Assembly: GCF_001467625.1 (NCBI RefSeq)
Contig: NZ_LNYB01000082.1
Span: 125,118-189,117, forward strand
Direction: 5' to 3'
Length of the DNA stretch: 64,000 nucleotides
Origin: Legionella feeleii
GTDB taxonomy: Bacteria > Pseudomonadota > Gammaproteobacteria > Legionellales > Legionellaceae
Each line of letters begins with the position of its first letter. Position 1 is the first letter of the stretch. Below, in pieces: positions 37,596 through 46,571 of this stretch. Made by a program: the position numbers and the translations under genes. Below the pieces are notes generated by a model. It did no database searches. It saw only the letters and a list, made by a program, of their open reading frames with translations, and had not been told where the DNA came from.

Positions 37596-38757
37596 TATTT
37601 GCTTCCACAATGTAAGGTAGGCTAAATCTGCATATAGCACCTTCATCAATGAGGTTATTTTCTATATACAACGCCCCGCCATGTGCTTTGATGATATTAC
37701 GGCAAATAGATAAACCCACACCCATGCCATATTCTTTCGTGCTATAAAATGGAGTAAATAAGTTTTCAACAACATTTTGCGGGATACCTGGCCCGTTATC
37801 CATAATATAAACATTGATTTCATCGTTAGCTGTCTCTATTTTGATAGTTAACGTTGGTTGCCGAGTGTTGGACTCTAACATAGCCTCAAAGGCATTATTA
37901 ATAAGATTTAAAAATACTTGTTTGATTTGATTAGAATCCAGGATGGCCTTTGTTAGGTTTTTATCAAAATCATAATTTACAGTTACGACAAAATCGAATG
38001 AAAAACGCGCTATTTTGACTGCATTTTCTGCTACTGAAGCTAAATCAACTGGCTCATAATGCAACTCTCCATGGGTAACAAAGCGCTTAATGCGCTTGAT
38101 AATCTTACCCATCAAATCAACCTGTTTGAGCGCAGCTTCTAAAACATTAGTGAGTTCTTCTTTATCAATATCATTCTGTTTTAAGCGACGTACACTGCCG
38201 CTGAGATAGGTGTTAGTAACAAGTAGTGGCTGAGAAATTTCGTGGGTTAACGTTGATGCAACTTCTCCTAACACATAGCAACGTGATAAGCGCGTAAGCG
38301 TAGTTTGCTGCCGTCGCGCCAATTCCTGAATATTTTTTTGATCGGTAATAAAACACCAGGTACCAATCATTTTAATTGGTTTTCTAGCAGCGTCGCGGAT
38401 ATACCGGCCACGAGCAGCAACCCATTCATAGCGACCATTCATCAGTCGAATGCGAAACTCGGCATTGTAATCATCCTGGAGAACAAAGGCTTCTTCCAAC
38501 TCTTTTGCAATACGTTCGCGATCATCCGGGTGCAGTCGTGTCAGAAAATGGTTTAATCTCCCAATTTCTCCCTTATACCCGTCTAAAATAGATAAGGACT
38601 CTGAATAGCCAAAATCAATGACATCGTCTGAGACGAGATCCCACTCCCAGATATTTAATTTACCCGCATCTAACAATTCCCTAATGTGTTCATAAGAGAT
38701 TTCAAATGGCGGAGGATCAGCCACTGTGCACTTTGAGCATTTATTTATGGTTTTCAT
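37588..38757 (-). CDS. PAS-domain sensor histidine kinase (FixL-like)
   Basis: Residues ~20-145 form a PAS domain plus PAC motif (IWEWDLVSDDVIDFGYS, FRIRLMNGRYEWVAARGRYI). The dimerisation/phosphotransfer helix has His172 in STLTHEISQPLL, and the ATPase domain has N-box NLINNAFEAM, G1 DNGPGIPQ, F-box FTPFYSTK and G2 MGVGLSIC. There are no membrane spans and no PAS heme-ligand His in the expected place is obvious, so the signal is cytosolic but unspecified. An unusual CSKC motif lies at residues 7-10. It overlaps the regulator gene by 8 nt, an operon pair. Confidence 0.92.
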   Translation of the reverse strand: MKTINKCSKCTVADPPPFEISYEHIRELLDAGKLNIWEWDLVSDDVIDFGYSESLSILDGYKGEIGRLNHFLTRLHPDDRERIAKELEEAFVLQDDYNAEFRIRLMNGRYEWVAARGRYIRDAARKPIKMIGTWCFITDQKNIQELARRQQTTLTRLSRCYVLGEVASTLTHEISQPLLVTNTYLSGSVRRLKQNDIDKEELTNVLEAALKQVDLMGKIIKRIKRFVTHGELHYEPVDLASVAENAVKIARFSFDFVVTVNYDFDKNLTKAILDSNQIKQVFLNLINNAFEAMLESNTRQPTLTIKIETANDEINVYIMDNGPGIPQNVVENLFTPFYSTKEYGMGVGLSICRNIIKAHGGALYIENNLIDEGAICRFSLPYIVEANNG

Positions 38758-39033
38758 AATTACTCAATATAGAAAAAATCTAATTATATCAATAAATTAA
38801 ACAAATTGACACAAGTTTGCTCGTGGTGGTTTCTTAATTATCAAGGCTGAATCTTATGACTATTGGTTTACCCGGATAAAAGAACTTAATACTATATGAT
38901 GATTCAAGACTAAACAAATATTGTCTCATTAGAGACGATTAATACCCCAGAATATCAGTTAATCCAGCTCGCTATCGTTGACAGCCATCTTAAGTGTAAA
39001 CTCAGGGAATCACAACGCTTTAAGGAAAATCAT

Positions 39034-39735
39034 ATGAAAAAGCCAGTCTGTGTTGTTGTAGGTGTTGGTCCGGGCAATGGAGCAGCTTTTGCAGCTTGTT
39101 TTAGCAAGCAAAACAATAAGGTCGCCCTACTGGCACGCACTAGTGATTTTACCTCTAAACTTGCGCTTGAACTGACAGACACACAGGCCTATGAATGTGA
39201 TATCACTGACAGTAACTCCATCAAACAGACTTTTAATAAAATCACCAACGAACTGGGGGAAATTGATAGTGTCATCTATAACGCTGGCTCAGGAAGTTGG
39301 GGAAATATTGAAGAAATTAAGCCAGAGGCGTTTGAAGCCAGTTGGCGTGTTAATACCTTAGGTTTATTGACTATCAGCCAGACTGTCATTACCGAGATGA
39401 AGAAAAAAGGCCGCGGTAACATTATTGTTATTGGCGCAACTGCCTCTAGACGTGGAGGAATTAATACTGCAGCCTTTGCCTCTGCCAAAGCGGCCCAACG
39501 AAGCCTTACAGAATCGATGGCCAAATATTTATGGCCCTTTGGTATTCATGTTGCCCTGGTCATTATTGATGGTATCGTTGATTTGCCAAACACACGCCAG
39601 CACATGCCAGATAAGGCAGATGATTTTTTTGTTAAACCCAATGATGTGGCAAACACTGTTTTTTGGCTGACTCAACAACCTCCTTCTGCATGGTCTTTTG
39701 AAGTCGAAGCACGTCCTTTTGGGGAGACTTGGTAG
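39034..39735 (+). CDS. Short-chain dehydrogenase/reductase family protein, Tyr replaced by Phe
   Basis: The Rossmann segment VVVGVGPGNGAAFAACF, YNAGSGSWG and VIGATASRRGG are all SDR signatures in 233 residues. The catalytic tetrad is N107, S138, (Tyr) and K152, but the tyrosine position is Phe148 (AAFASAK). Some SDR subfamilies carry this change, so either the activity differs or the protein is non-catalytic. AAGGAAA precedes the ATG. It is 47 nt ahead of the DUF1304 gene with a small ORF between. Confidence 0.85.
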   Translation: MKKPVCVVVGVGPGNGAAFAACFSKQNNKVALLARTSDFTSKLALELTDTQAYECDITDSNSIKQTFNKITNELGEIDSVIYNAGSGSWGNIEEIKPEAFEASWRVNTLGLLTISQTVITEMKKKGRGNIIVIGATASRRGGINTAAFASAKAAQRSLTESMAKYLWPFGIHVALVIIDGIVDLPNTRQHMPDKADDFFVKPNDVANTVFWLTQQPPSAWSFEVEARPFGETW

Positions 39736-39747
39736 AAAAGGAGAGCT

Positions 39748-39816
39748 ATGATTAAAGTTGGACTTACTTTATTGGATAAGCAATGCTCAAACTTTTGGCT
39801 GACATTGGGGTGGTAA
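39748..39816 (+). CDS. Possible 22-residue upstream ORF overlapping the DUF1304 start
   Basis: AAAGGAG 5 nt before an ATG at 39748 is the strongest ribosome-binding site in this stretch. The frame reads 22 codons to a TAA at 39814-39816, 31 nt inside the DUF1304 gene, whose own start has only a weak site. The arrangement suits a leader peptide that couples translation to the downstream gene. It could also be chance; there is no sign of attenuator-type codon runs. Confidence 0.35.
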   Translation: MIKVGLTLLDKQCSNFWLTLGW

Positions 39817-40148
39817 TCACCGCTATTTTACATCTTTGGTTTTTCATCCTCGAATTCTTTCTCTGGAAAAAACCATTGGGCCGCAAAATTTTCCGAACAC
39901 AGCCAGAGTTTGCTTTTCAATCAGCGCCCCTTGCAGCGAACCAAGGTATTTATAATGGCTTTTTAAGTGCAGGGCTTATCTGGGGCTTACTATCCCCTGA
40001 GCCCATAGAAGCATTTCATGTAAAACTTTTCTTCTTAAGTTGTGCTTTAATTGCTGGCATTGCCGGGGGGCTTCTCGTGCATGTAAGAATACTATTTATT
40101 CAAGCCCTGCCAGCTTTGCTTACCTTGCTATTTTTACTGATGCAATGA
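39783..40148 (+). CDS. DUF1304 membrane protein
   Basis: The 121-residue protein has four membrane spans and DUF1304 features: the polar motif FFLEF-like HLWFFILEFFLWKKPLGRKI after span 1, FAFQSAPLAANQGIYNGFLS, then GLLSPEPIEA before the third span. The family's function is unknown. Initiation is probably helped by the overlapping upstream ORF. It follows the SDR gene with a short gap and may belong to the same transcript. Confidence 0.85.
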   Translation: MLKLLADIGVVITAILHLWFFILEFFLWKKPLGRKIFRTQPEFAFQSAPLAANQGIYNGFLSAGLIWGLLSPEPIEAFHVKLFFLSCALIAGIAGGLLVHVRILFIQALPALLTLLFLLMQ

Positions 40149-40300
40149 CAAGCCCCTCCCCACAATTTAAAGTTTAGCTTGAGTGATTCTGACCTATTTT
40201 GAGGCAGTCATTTGATGAATAAAGTCCCACCAGCGCGGAATTATCCTTTCCAGGCCAATCTGCTAATAATCTGTAATAACAAGTATAAAAAACCTCTTCG

Positions 40301-41380
40301 ATGAAAAATCTAAGGTATACTAATGATATTAGAAGTCTTATTGGAATTTTCTTGAATACGTTTCCATTTGATATTTATAAGTATATTGCAACCAGTAATT
40401 GGCGTGGTCTGGGTGAAATTACTTTGAATTTTGTTTTACTTATTCTGGGGTTAGTTATTTTACAGGTTGCTCTAAGCAATCACTATTGGCCTCTACTCAT
40501 CCTGATCATTCCACTTGCTCTTCTTTTTACCCGCCTCTTTGTTCTTCAGCATGATTTAGGTCATGGGAATCTTTTTAAAAAGAGAAAATATAATGATTGG
40601 GTTGGGGTTTTTACCGGGATTATCCTTTTTACACCTTATTTTTATTGGCGCAAAGCACATGCTATTCATCATGCCAATGGTGGTAATGCAGATACCCGGC
40701 CCTGGGTAGGGGACATAAAACTTCTCACCGTTAGAGAATACGAAGCAAAAAGTCGTTGGGGTAAATTGGTTTATCAGTTATATCGAAATAGCTTCGTCAT
40801 GTTTTTTCTCGGCTGGATTTATGTCTTTGGAATTGATCAGCGCTTCTTTCGTAAACGCAAAGGGTTTGGTAAAAAAGAGCATCGAAGCGTCATAATCACC
40901 AATTTGGGTATTCTTCTTCTTTACGGCCCTATCATTGCCATTGCAGGCCTGAAGTTTTTTTTAATAGCTATCCTATTACCCCAATGGCTTGCTGGTGCCT
41001 TGGGAATTTATTTGTTCTATGTACAACATAATTTTAAACATAGATATTTTGTTTCTAGTAGAGAATGGAATTTGCTTGATTCAGCATTAAAAGGAAGTAC
41101 CTTCTATGATTTACCCCAACCATTCAAATGGCTGACAGCAAATATTGGTTACCACCACATCCATACCTTGGCGCCTAGAATTCCCTTTTACAGATTAGCA
41201 AAATGCCATAAAGAGAATGACTGTTTCAGTGCCGTACCCAAGTTTGGATTAAAAAATACAAAAGAGTTGATATCTCTCAAGCTCTATGATGAAGAAATGA
41301 AACAGATGATCACCTGGAAAGAATACAAAGCACACTTGGCTAACCTGACCAGCAACATTGAAATGCCACGTTCACGTTAA
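40301..41380 (+). CDS. Membrane fatty-acid desaturase
   Basis: The 359-residue protein shows the three histidine boxes of di-iron desaturases: HDLGHGN near residue 87, HAIHHANGG near 123 and HHIHTLAP near 287, set among hydrophobic segments consistent with four membrane spans. These desaturases insert double bonds in acyl chains of membrane lipids using an electron-transfer partner that is not encoded nearby. The gene is separated from the DUF1304 gene by 152 nt and probably has its own promoter. Confidence 0.92.
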   Translation: MKNLRYTNDIRSLIGIFLNTFPFDIYKYIATSNWRGLGEITLNFVLLILGLVILQVALSNHYWPLLILIIPLALLFTRLFVLQHDLGHGNLFKKRKYNDWVGVFTGIILFTPYFYWRKAHAIHHANGGNADTRPWVGDIKLLTVREYEAKSRWGKLVYQLYRNSFVMFFLGWIYVFGIDQRFFRKRKGFGKKEHRSVIITNLGILLLYGPIIAIAGLKFFLIAILLPQWLAGALGIYLFYVQHNFKHRYFVSSREWNLLDSALKGSTFYDLPQPFKWLTANIGYHHIHTLAPRIPFYRLAKCHKENDCFSAVPKFGLKNTKELISLKLYDEEMKQMITWKEYKAHLANLTSNIEMPRSR

Positions 41381-41465
41381 CTTGTCTGGCATCAGCAAAA
41401 CAGCGAGCGGCTAGTGAAACCGCTCACTGATCCCAAGCACACTGTAAGCTCCAGGAAAGCAAAAT

Positions 41466-41852
41466 TTATTGCTTGGATTTAGTTTCTTTTTTCTCACTGT
41501 CCAAACTTTTAATGCTGTCGACAAAACATTTCGTTTCCCCACGCCAGGGAGCTACAAATTCTTCACAATGATAGGTAAGAATAACATGCTCATTATTTTG
41601 CATCGCACGTTCAGCCTGCTCAACAAGTTCAGAATTAAACTGTCCCAAGGTGAAGTGGAATTCTCGACCCGTAGCACCAGTCGCATTATCAAGACCACCG
41701 CGTATCATTTCTCCTTCATAGGTTCCCCAATAGCGACCTTCTTTGGCAACCTTCACAATAATTCCCGATTTCTGGCCTGATTTGGTTGTCCAGCATCCGG
41801 TTAATAGGCAGCTACTCATGATGAGTATAGAAAATAACATTTTTTTATTCAT
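41466..41852 (-). CDS. Small lipoprotein of unknown function
   Basis: The ATG at 41852 is chosen: GGGAG lies 10 nt upstream and the following residues are a lipoprotein signal with lipobox LLTGC (Cys ~20). The frame extension to 41924 would bury this signal. The ~108-residue mature domain is beta-rich (GTYEGEMIRGGLDNATGATG, FHFTLGQFNSELVEQAERAM) and ends with FVDSIKSLDSEKKETKSKQ. No family is named. Confidence 0.7.
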   Translation of the reverse strand: MNKKMLFSILIMSSCLLTGCWTTKSGQKSGIIVKVAKEGRYWGTYEGEMIRGGLDNATGATGREFHFTLGQFNSELVEQAERAMQNNEHVILTYHCEEFVAPWRGETKCFVDSIKSLDSEKKETKSKQ

Positions 41853-42047
41853 AGCGCTCAACTCCCAAAGGATGCACTCTATCCAATTTTCAATTTTTAC
41901 ACTAGCGATAAAGCCAGCCAGCACGATTTATTGTTAATCTAAAATCGAATGACTTATAATCAGCTTAGTTTAAGTTAGTTCGCTGTTCCATCTGCAACAT
42001 CAGTAAACAGCCCCGGCATCAACAATAACCGCTCTTATGACAAGCTT

Positions 42048-42983
42048 ATGGAAACGCAAAAAAAAATTTCTGCCATTTATACCGTAAAACACGAATTTCT
42101 TCATGAGTTTTGCCAAGAAATAGAAGAATTCTCTGATGTTGTCGAAGATTTAGTCTTTTCCCCTGTGAAAAAACTAAATGTATGTTTTGCCCAGGATATT
42201 TGGTTAGAACCCCATCTTGTAAAATTTCAATCCATTTCAGAAGCAGTAAAAATTCTTCGCCAGGCTGGTCATTTTTGGTATTTACATCCTATTGCTAACA
42301 TAAGACGCTCCCGTTTAATTGAAGAACAATTACGGAAATATCCTTCTATAATACGCTCTTTTCCACTCCAAACCGAGATTCCAGCTATAGGTAGTTTCAG
42401 TCTTTTAGATCAAAACACCTTAGTCTACAGTAATAAGCGCCTCAAGAAATGGCCAGATGGAAAGTGCTTTTTTAACGAAGACAAAACAAATCCACCCAAT
42501 CGAGCCTATCTGAAATTATGGGAAGCTCTTACCCTGTTAGAAGAATATCCTAAAGCTGGAGACTCCGTATTGGACTTGGGTGCATCGCCTGGCGGTTGGA
42601 CCTATGTAATGCAATCCTTAGGCGCCAATGTTACTGCTGTTGATAAAGCTTTATTGGATACCAGAATTGCCCGTCTTCCACGAGTGCATTTTTTACAACA
42701 AAGTGCATTTTCACTAGAGCCCGCGAAATTAGAGCAAACTTATGATTGGGTACTGTCAGACGTGGCCTGCTACCCTGACCGGGCTTATGCACTTGTTATG
42801 AAATGGATAGCCTCTGGTAAGGCAAAAAAAATGATTTTTACCATAAAATTACAAGGAAAAACTGATTTAGCTACTATTAGAAAGTTCCAAGAGATACCAA
42901 ACTCCCGCATCGTCAATCTGTTTTATAACAAGCACGAAGCGACATTTTTTTATCCCTGGTTGTCAAAGCCAGAGGAGTCTTGA
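42048..42983 (+). CDS. RlmM-like FtsJ-family rRNA 2'-O-methyltransferase
   Basis: An N-terminal ~150-residue region that may be THUMP-like precedes a FtsJ-type methyltransferase domain: motif I VLDLGASPGGWTYVM and SDVACYP. The K-D-K-E tetrad of 2'-O-methyltransferases appears as K in RAYLKLWEAL, D in LSDVAC, K in FTIKLQGK and E in KHEATFF. This is the layout of RlmM, which methylates C2498 of 23S rRNA, though the 311-residue length is shorter than E. coli RlmM. The gene has no visible operon partners. Confidence 0.75.
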   Translation: METQKKISAIYTVKHEFLHEFCQEIEEFSDVVEDLVFSPVKKLNVCFAQDIWLEPHLVKFQSISEAVKILRQAGHFWYLHPIANIRRSRLIEEQLRKYPSIIRSFPLQTEIPAIGSFSLLDQNTLVYSNKRLKKWPDGKCFFNEDKTNPPNRAYLKLWEALTLLEEYPKAGDSVLDLGASPGGWTYVMQSLGANVTAVDKALLDTRIARLPRVHFLQQSAFSLEPAKLEQTYDWVLSDVACYPDRAYALVMKWIASGKAKKMIFTIKLQGKTDLATIRKFQEIPNSRIVNLFYNKHEATFFYPWLSKPEES

Positions 42984-43244
42984 GAGGCCAAAATTAACTC
43001 ATAGTCTGACTCTAGATTAATTACCGTGCAAAAAAATACAAAAAATGATAAAATTGCGCAAATTAATAATTTATTGATCAATAAAAAGACAAAATAACAG
43101 GACTTACGTAACCGTTTAAAGTTGAAACAAAATTTGATTCTAATCATGGAGTTTAGTCTAACTCAATGAACGATGATTAAATGCTAATGAAGAGATCGGC
43201 GTTTTGCGTAAATTCTCACCCAATTACCGTTTAGAGGCAATGTT

Positions 43245-44852
43245 ATGTTAGATGTACGAAATATAAGTATGGATTTTGGCAAAAAATCTTTATTCCAAGA
43301 AGTGGATTTAATCTTGTTGCCTTCACAACGCTACGGAGTTGTTGGTGCCAATGGAACAGGTAAATCCACTTTTTTAAAGATTTTAGCCGGCGAGGAAACC
43401 TCGACACAGGGCACTGTCGAAAAAGCGAAAAATCTTAACATTGGAATTCTGAAACAAGATCATTTCCGTTATGAAAATGACCGCCTTATCGATGTGGTGA
43501 TTCGTGGAAACTCTGTTCTATGGGAAGCCCTCGAAGAGAAAGATAAACTCTATTCGCAAGAAGATTTCACTGAACAAGACGGTTATCGCCTCAGTGAATT
43601 AGAAGAAATTGTTATGCATCAGGGAGGATATGAAGCAGAATCTACGGCGAGAAATTTATTACTGGGCCTGGGTATTGCTGAAAAATTTCATTACGGTCCT
43701 TTGAGTGCCTTATCAGGTGGTTACAAATTACGTGTTTTGTTGGCTCAGGTTCTTTATCAAAAGCCGGACATTATGTTGCTGGATGAGCCCACAAACCATT
43801 TGGACATTTTATCGATTGCCTGGTTAGAACAATTCTTAAAAACCAATTTCAAAGGCCTATTGATTTTTATTTCGCATGATAGAGGCTTTCTCAACAATGT
43901 ATCTACAAATATTCTTGATATTGACTATGATACTATCCTCGATTACCCGGGAAATTACGACAAATTTTGTTTAACCAAAGAAGAACGACTCATTCTCAAA
44001 CAAAGTGAATTAAAGAACCAGGAAAAGAAAATTGAAGCACTACAAGGCTTTGTTGATCGTTTTGGAGCAAAGGCAAGCAAAGCCAGCCAAGCCGCTTCAC
44101 GCCAAAAAATGATTGATCGTATTGAGTTGGTGGAGATAAAAGACTCCAACATTTTTAAACCTTACTTTAATTTTCAACAAAAAAATCCATCCGGCAAGAT
44201 AGTACTGGTTGTAGAAGACCTTCATAAAAAATTTGACGAAAAAGTATTATTAAAAAAAGTATCCTTCAATATATCAAGAGGCGATAAATGCGCCATTATC
44301 GGCCCGAATGGGATCGGTAAATCAACCTTATTAAAAATTTTGTTGAATGAACTTAAATCCGATCAAGGCCATTTTGAATGGAATGAAACAGCCAAAATAG
44401 GTTATTTTGCTCAAGATTATCACAACCAATTGGCAACAGAACAAACCATATTGCAATGGATGGAAAGTCATATTGCTGCCCCCGAGCAAGAAATCAGGAA
44501 AGTGCTAGGGCAAGTATTATTTCGCGGTTCAGATGTCGATAAAAAGATTGCGATGTTGAGTGGTGGGGAATCCGCACGCTTGATTTTAGCCAAGCTGATT
44601 TTAGAAAAAAATAATGTGCTTATCTTCGATGAACCAACAAACCATTTGGATCTGGAGTCCATCGATGCACTGAGCGAAGCAATACAAGCCTTCCCAGGTG
44701 CAGTGCTCTTTGTTAGCCATAATCGCTATTTTATTGATCGTATTTCAACTCGCGTCTTGGTATTAACAGAGCAATATGGCGTACAAAACTATTTGGGTAA
44801 TTATCATGATTATCTCGAACAATTTGGCAAAGATTATCTGACAACAGCTTAG
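43245..44852 (+). CDS. ABC-F family ATPase (YbiT-like)
   Basis: Two ABC domains lie in 535 residues without membrane spans: Walker A GANGTGKST and GPNGIGKST, signatures LSGGY and LSGGE, Walker B IMLLDEPTNHLDI and VLIFDEPTNHLDLES, joined by a charged linker (LKNQEKKIEALQGFVDRFGA). This is the ABC-F layout of ribosome-associated translation factors such as YbiT/EttA. The length and linker agree with the YbiT branch. A palindromic sequence follows the stop codon. Confidence 0.93.
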   Translation: MLDVRNISMDFGKKSLFQEVDLILLPSQRYGVVGANGTGKSTFLKILAGEETSTQGTVEKAKNLNIGILKQDHFRYENDRLIDVVIRGNSVLWEALEEKDKLYSQEDFTEQDGYRLSELEEIVMHQGGYEAESTARNLLLGLGIAEKFHYGPLSALSGGYKLRVLLAQVLYQKPDIMLLDEPTNHLDILSIAWLEQFLKTNFKGLLIFISHDRGFLNNVSTNILDIDYDTILDYPGNYDKFCLTKEERLILKQSELKNQEKKIEALQGFVDRFGAKASKASQAASRQKMIDRIELVEIKDSNIFKPYFNFQQKNPSGKIVLVVEDLHKKFDEKVLLKKVSFNISRGDKCAIIGPNGIGKSTLLKILLNELKSDQGHFEWNETAKIGYFAQDYHNQLATEQTILQWMESHIAAPEQEIRKVLGQVLFRGSDVDKKIAMLSGGESARLILAKLILEKNNVLIFDEPTNHLDLESIDALSEAIQAFPGAVLFVSHNRYFIDRISTRVLVLTEQYGVQNYLGNYHDYLEQFGKDYLTTA

Positions 44853-44870
44853 AAATTGAGTAACCCATGT

Positions 44871-44897
44871 GAGTAAAACAAACAATTTGTTTTACTC
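44871..44897. terminator. Inverted repeat between the ABC-F and basic-protein genes
   Basis: GAGTAAAACA pairs with TGTTTTACTC, a 10-bp stem around a 7-nt loop, 18 nt after the ABC-F stop and before the end of the opposing gene at 44996. It can serve as a bidirectional terminator; T residues are within the stem rather than behind it. Confidence 0.55.
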
Positions 44898-44995
44898 CGT
44901 GATTAGTTAACGCGCTGTCCCTCACAAGCGGAAACCAAGGCATAGAAGATATCGCACGTCTTAATTGTATAAAAATATTTCCTGATCAGGCGGCA

Positions 44996-45436
44996 TTAAC
45001 GCAGCGAATTCCTGTTGACAGGTTTTTCAACAGGAGATAAACCGCTTCTTAGTGCATACCAAAGTACAATTCCTGGATCTGTGTTGACAGTATCCCCACT
45101 GATTTTCAATCGGCCGGAACTGACCGCAGAAGAAACTGGAATTTTTTTCATTGAATTGATGGTGTGACGATGACTTAAAATGGCGCGTTTTTTTGCTCTA
45201 CGCTTTTTCATCGAATATTTTAATTTACATAATAACCGTTTCTTCTTAGCTGCCATCTTAATTTTGGGCGCAGCATAAAGAGTCAGCAAATATAATTCTT
45301 GCTGTAAACGAGCAAGTAGCAATCTTTTGAGATTACTATTTTTTAGATTGGTTGTTACTTGTTCCAGGTGATTCTTGAGATTCTGTTTTTCAATCGCTTG
45401 CTTTTCCTTAAAAAAACCTAATTTACCTAAATACAT
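44996..45436 (-). CDS. Basic (Lys/Arg-rich) protein of unknown function
   Basis: The 146-residue protein is very basic, with segments such as KKKRLLCKLKYSMKKRRAKK, a leucine-rich helical first half (LERLLLARLQQELYLLTLYA-like) and a Ser/Gly/Val-rich tail. A strong ribosome-binding site (AAGGAGG 5 nt before the ATG) argues for expression. The charge points to nucleic-acid or ribosome contact, or to a translocated protein; neither is proven. A CpxR-box-like site lies about 125-140 nt upstream. Confidence 0.55.
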   Translation of the reverse strand: MYLGKLGFFKEKQAIEKQNLKNHLEQVTTNLKNSNLKRLLLARLQQELYLLTLYAAPKIKMAAKKKRLLCKLKYSMKKRRAKKRAILSHRHTINSMKKIPVSSAVSSGRLKISGDTVNTDPGIVLWYALRSGLSPVEKPVNRNSLR

Positions 45437-45761
45437 ACAACCTCCTTGTATTTGCTAACAAACCATTGCCATTCCTTGGCTGGGTATTTTTTCAGGTAAT
45501 TATTAGTTAATAGTAGACGATTTTTAAGCTGTCAAACTTTTGAAAAAACATGATGTTCATTTTACGAGCAAATTACGAGCAAATGGAAATAGAGATAACT
45601 CCTCACCTTAGACCTCGTTTGAGAGATAACATGGGAGCCTGTCCTAAGCAGTTATTAATACTAGTGGATTGCTTGTACTGATATGGCCATTCAATTTTAT
45701 AAGAATTAGATGGCCTATTTTATATAAAACAGGCGCTAACAGTCTGACTTGGTTTGGAAGT
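45437..45761. other. Intergenic region between ankyrin-like and basic-protein genes
   Basis: This 325-bp stretch holds the promoter region of the basic-protein gene, the tandem 11-mer with the CpxR-like site, and the 3' flank of the ankyrin-like gene. No RNA gene or credible extra ORF was seen. Confidence 0.45.
45561..45576 (-). promoter_or_regulatory. Putative CpxR box upstream of the basic-protein gene
   Basis: On the minus strand the site reads GTAAT-TTGCTC-GTAAA, one mismatch from the CpxR consensus GTAAA-N6-GTAAA used by Legionella CpxR to control icm/dot and effector genes. It is part of a perfect tandem 11-mer, TTACGAGCAAA twice at 45562-45583, one helical turn apart. It lies 125-140 nt before the ATG at 45436. 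The match is short and chance cannot be excluded. Confidence 0.4.
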
Positions 45762-46568
45762 TCAAAAACGAAACATAACGTTTTTTCCCTCTGGTACATC
45801 TTTGTTCTCGCTCGCTCCTTCGACATTTCCAACACTTGGAAACCAGCTATGGCGATTGTCAGAGGCATAGGTAATTTCTCTTGCCACATGTTGCGGTATA
45901 TCACTTGGATTTAGCGTTTCGCTTACCTCTTCCGGAACCAAATCATAATTTTGATTAGAGCTGACAATGACTTGCTGGACCAGTGCCTGCTGTTTTAAAA
46001 GCTCAGGGATTGGGATTGCACGCTGGTGATAACACTCCAAAAATCTTTTAACTATTTCTTTGTTTTTACCTTGAGCAGAAATCTGCAAAGCCTCATGTAT
46101 TTCTGGATGAAATGAAGCATTATTAACAATAGCCGGGACAGTCAATAAATAATCGATGAGCTCATAACCACCGAGTTCAGCTGCTTTTCTCAGCGTACCA
46201 GCAGGGATAACGAACCGACTATCTTCGATAAAACATTTTAAACTTTCCACCAATCCAAAATTTAAACATCGATAAAAAGCATCATACTCTTTCTCATTGG
46301 GATTGAAGCGCGCATCCTGTAAAAGTACTTTAAGAACGGCAGGAAAAGAAATTGCGTCATACAACAAACTATGGGAAACAGTCGTATTATAGCCGTCGTC
46401 ATCTTCATAGCCTGTGTCTTCCAAAGGATCAGAGGTTTCACAGCCTTCGCGAGATAAAAAATCGGCAACAAGCTGATGATTGCCACTGGTTACTGCGTCT
46501 TTTAATTTGGTGAAAGTCGGGGGGGTGAACCCCTCATTAAAAGCCGTGTCTTTAGAAGTGCTAGCCAT
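45762..46568 (-). CDS. Ankyrin-like repeat protein
   Basis: The 268-residue protein starts at the ATG at 46568, with GGAG 6 nt upstream; the ATG at 46580 has no such site. The middle is built of helix pairs resembling ankyrin repeats: KLKDAVTSGNHQLVADFLSR, YRCLNFGLVESLKCFIEDSR, LRKAAELGGYELIDYLLTVP and LQISAQGKNKEIVKRFLECY. An acidic insertion separates the first two. The C-terminal 60 residues are unstructured. Ankyrin proteins without signals are often Icm/Dot substrates in Legionella. The gene lies 78 nt after the 832-residue protein gene and may share its transcript. Confidence 0.65.
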   Translation of the reverse strand: MASTSKDTAFNEGFTPPTFTKLKDAVTSGNHQLVADFLSREGCETSDPLEDTGYEDDDGYNTTVSHSLLYDAISFPAVLKVLLQDARFNPNEKEYDAFYRCLNFGLVESLKCFIEDSRFVIPAGTLRKAAELGGYELIDYLLTVPAIVNNASFHPEIHEALQISAQGKNKEIVKRFLECYHQRAIPIPELLKQQALVQQVIVSSNQNYDLVPEEVSETLNPSDIPQHVAREITYASDNRHSWFPSVGNVEGASENKDVPEGKNVMFRF

Positions 46569-46571
46569 TAG

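Noticed and set aside
45437-45761. Possible tRNA or small RNA in the gap ahead of the basic-protein gene
   Set aside because: No cloverleaf, no conserved T-loop GGTTCGAATC-like sequence and no CCA-type end were found; the repeats are explained by the tandem 11-mer.
45644-45904. 86-residue minus-strand ORF overlapping the ankyrin-like gene
   Set aside because: It runs in another frame across the 3' end of the ankyrin-like gene and has no initiation signal.
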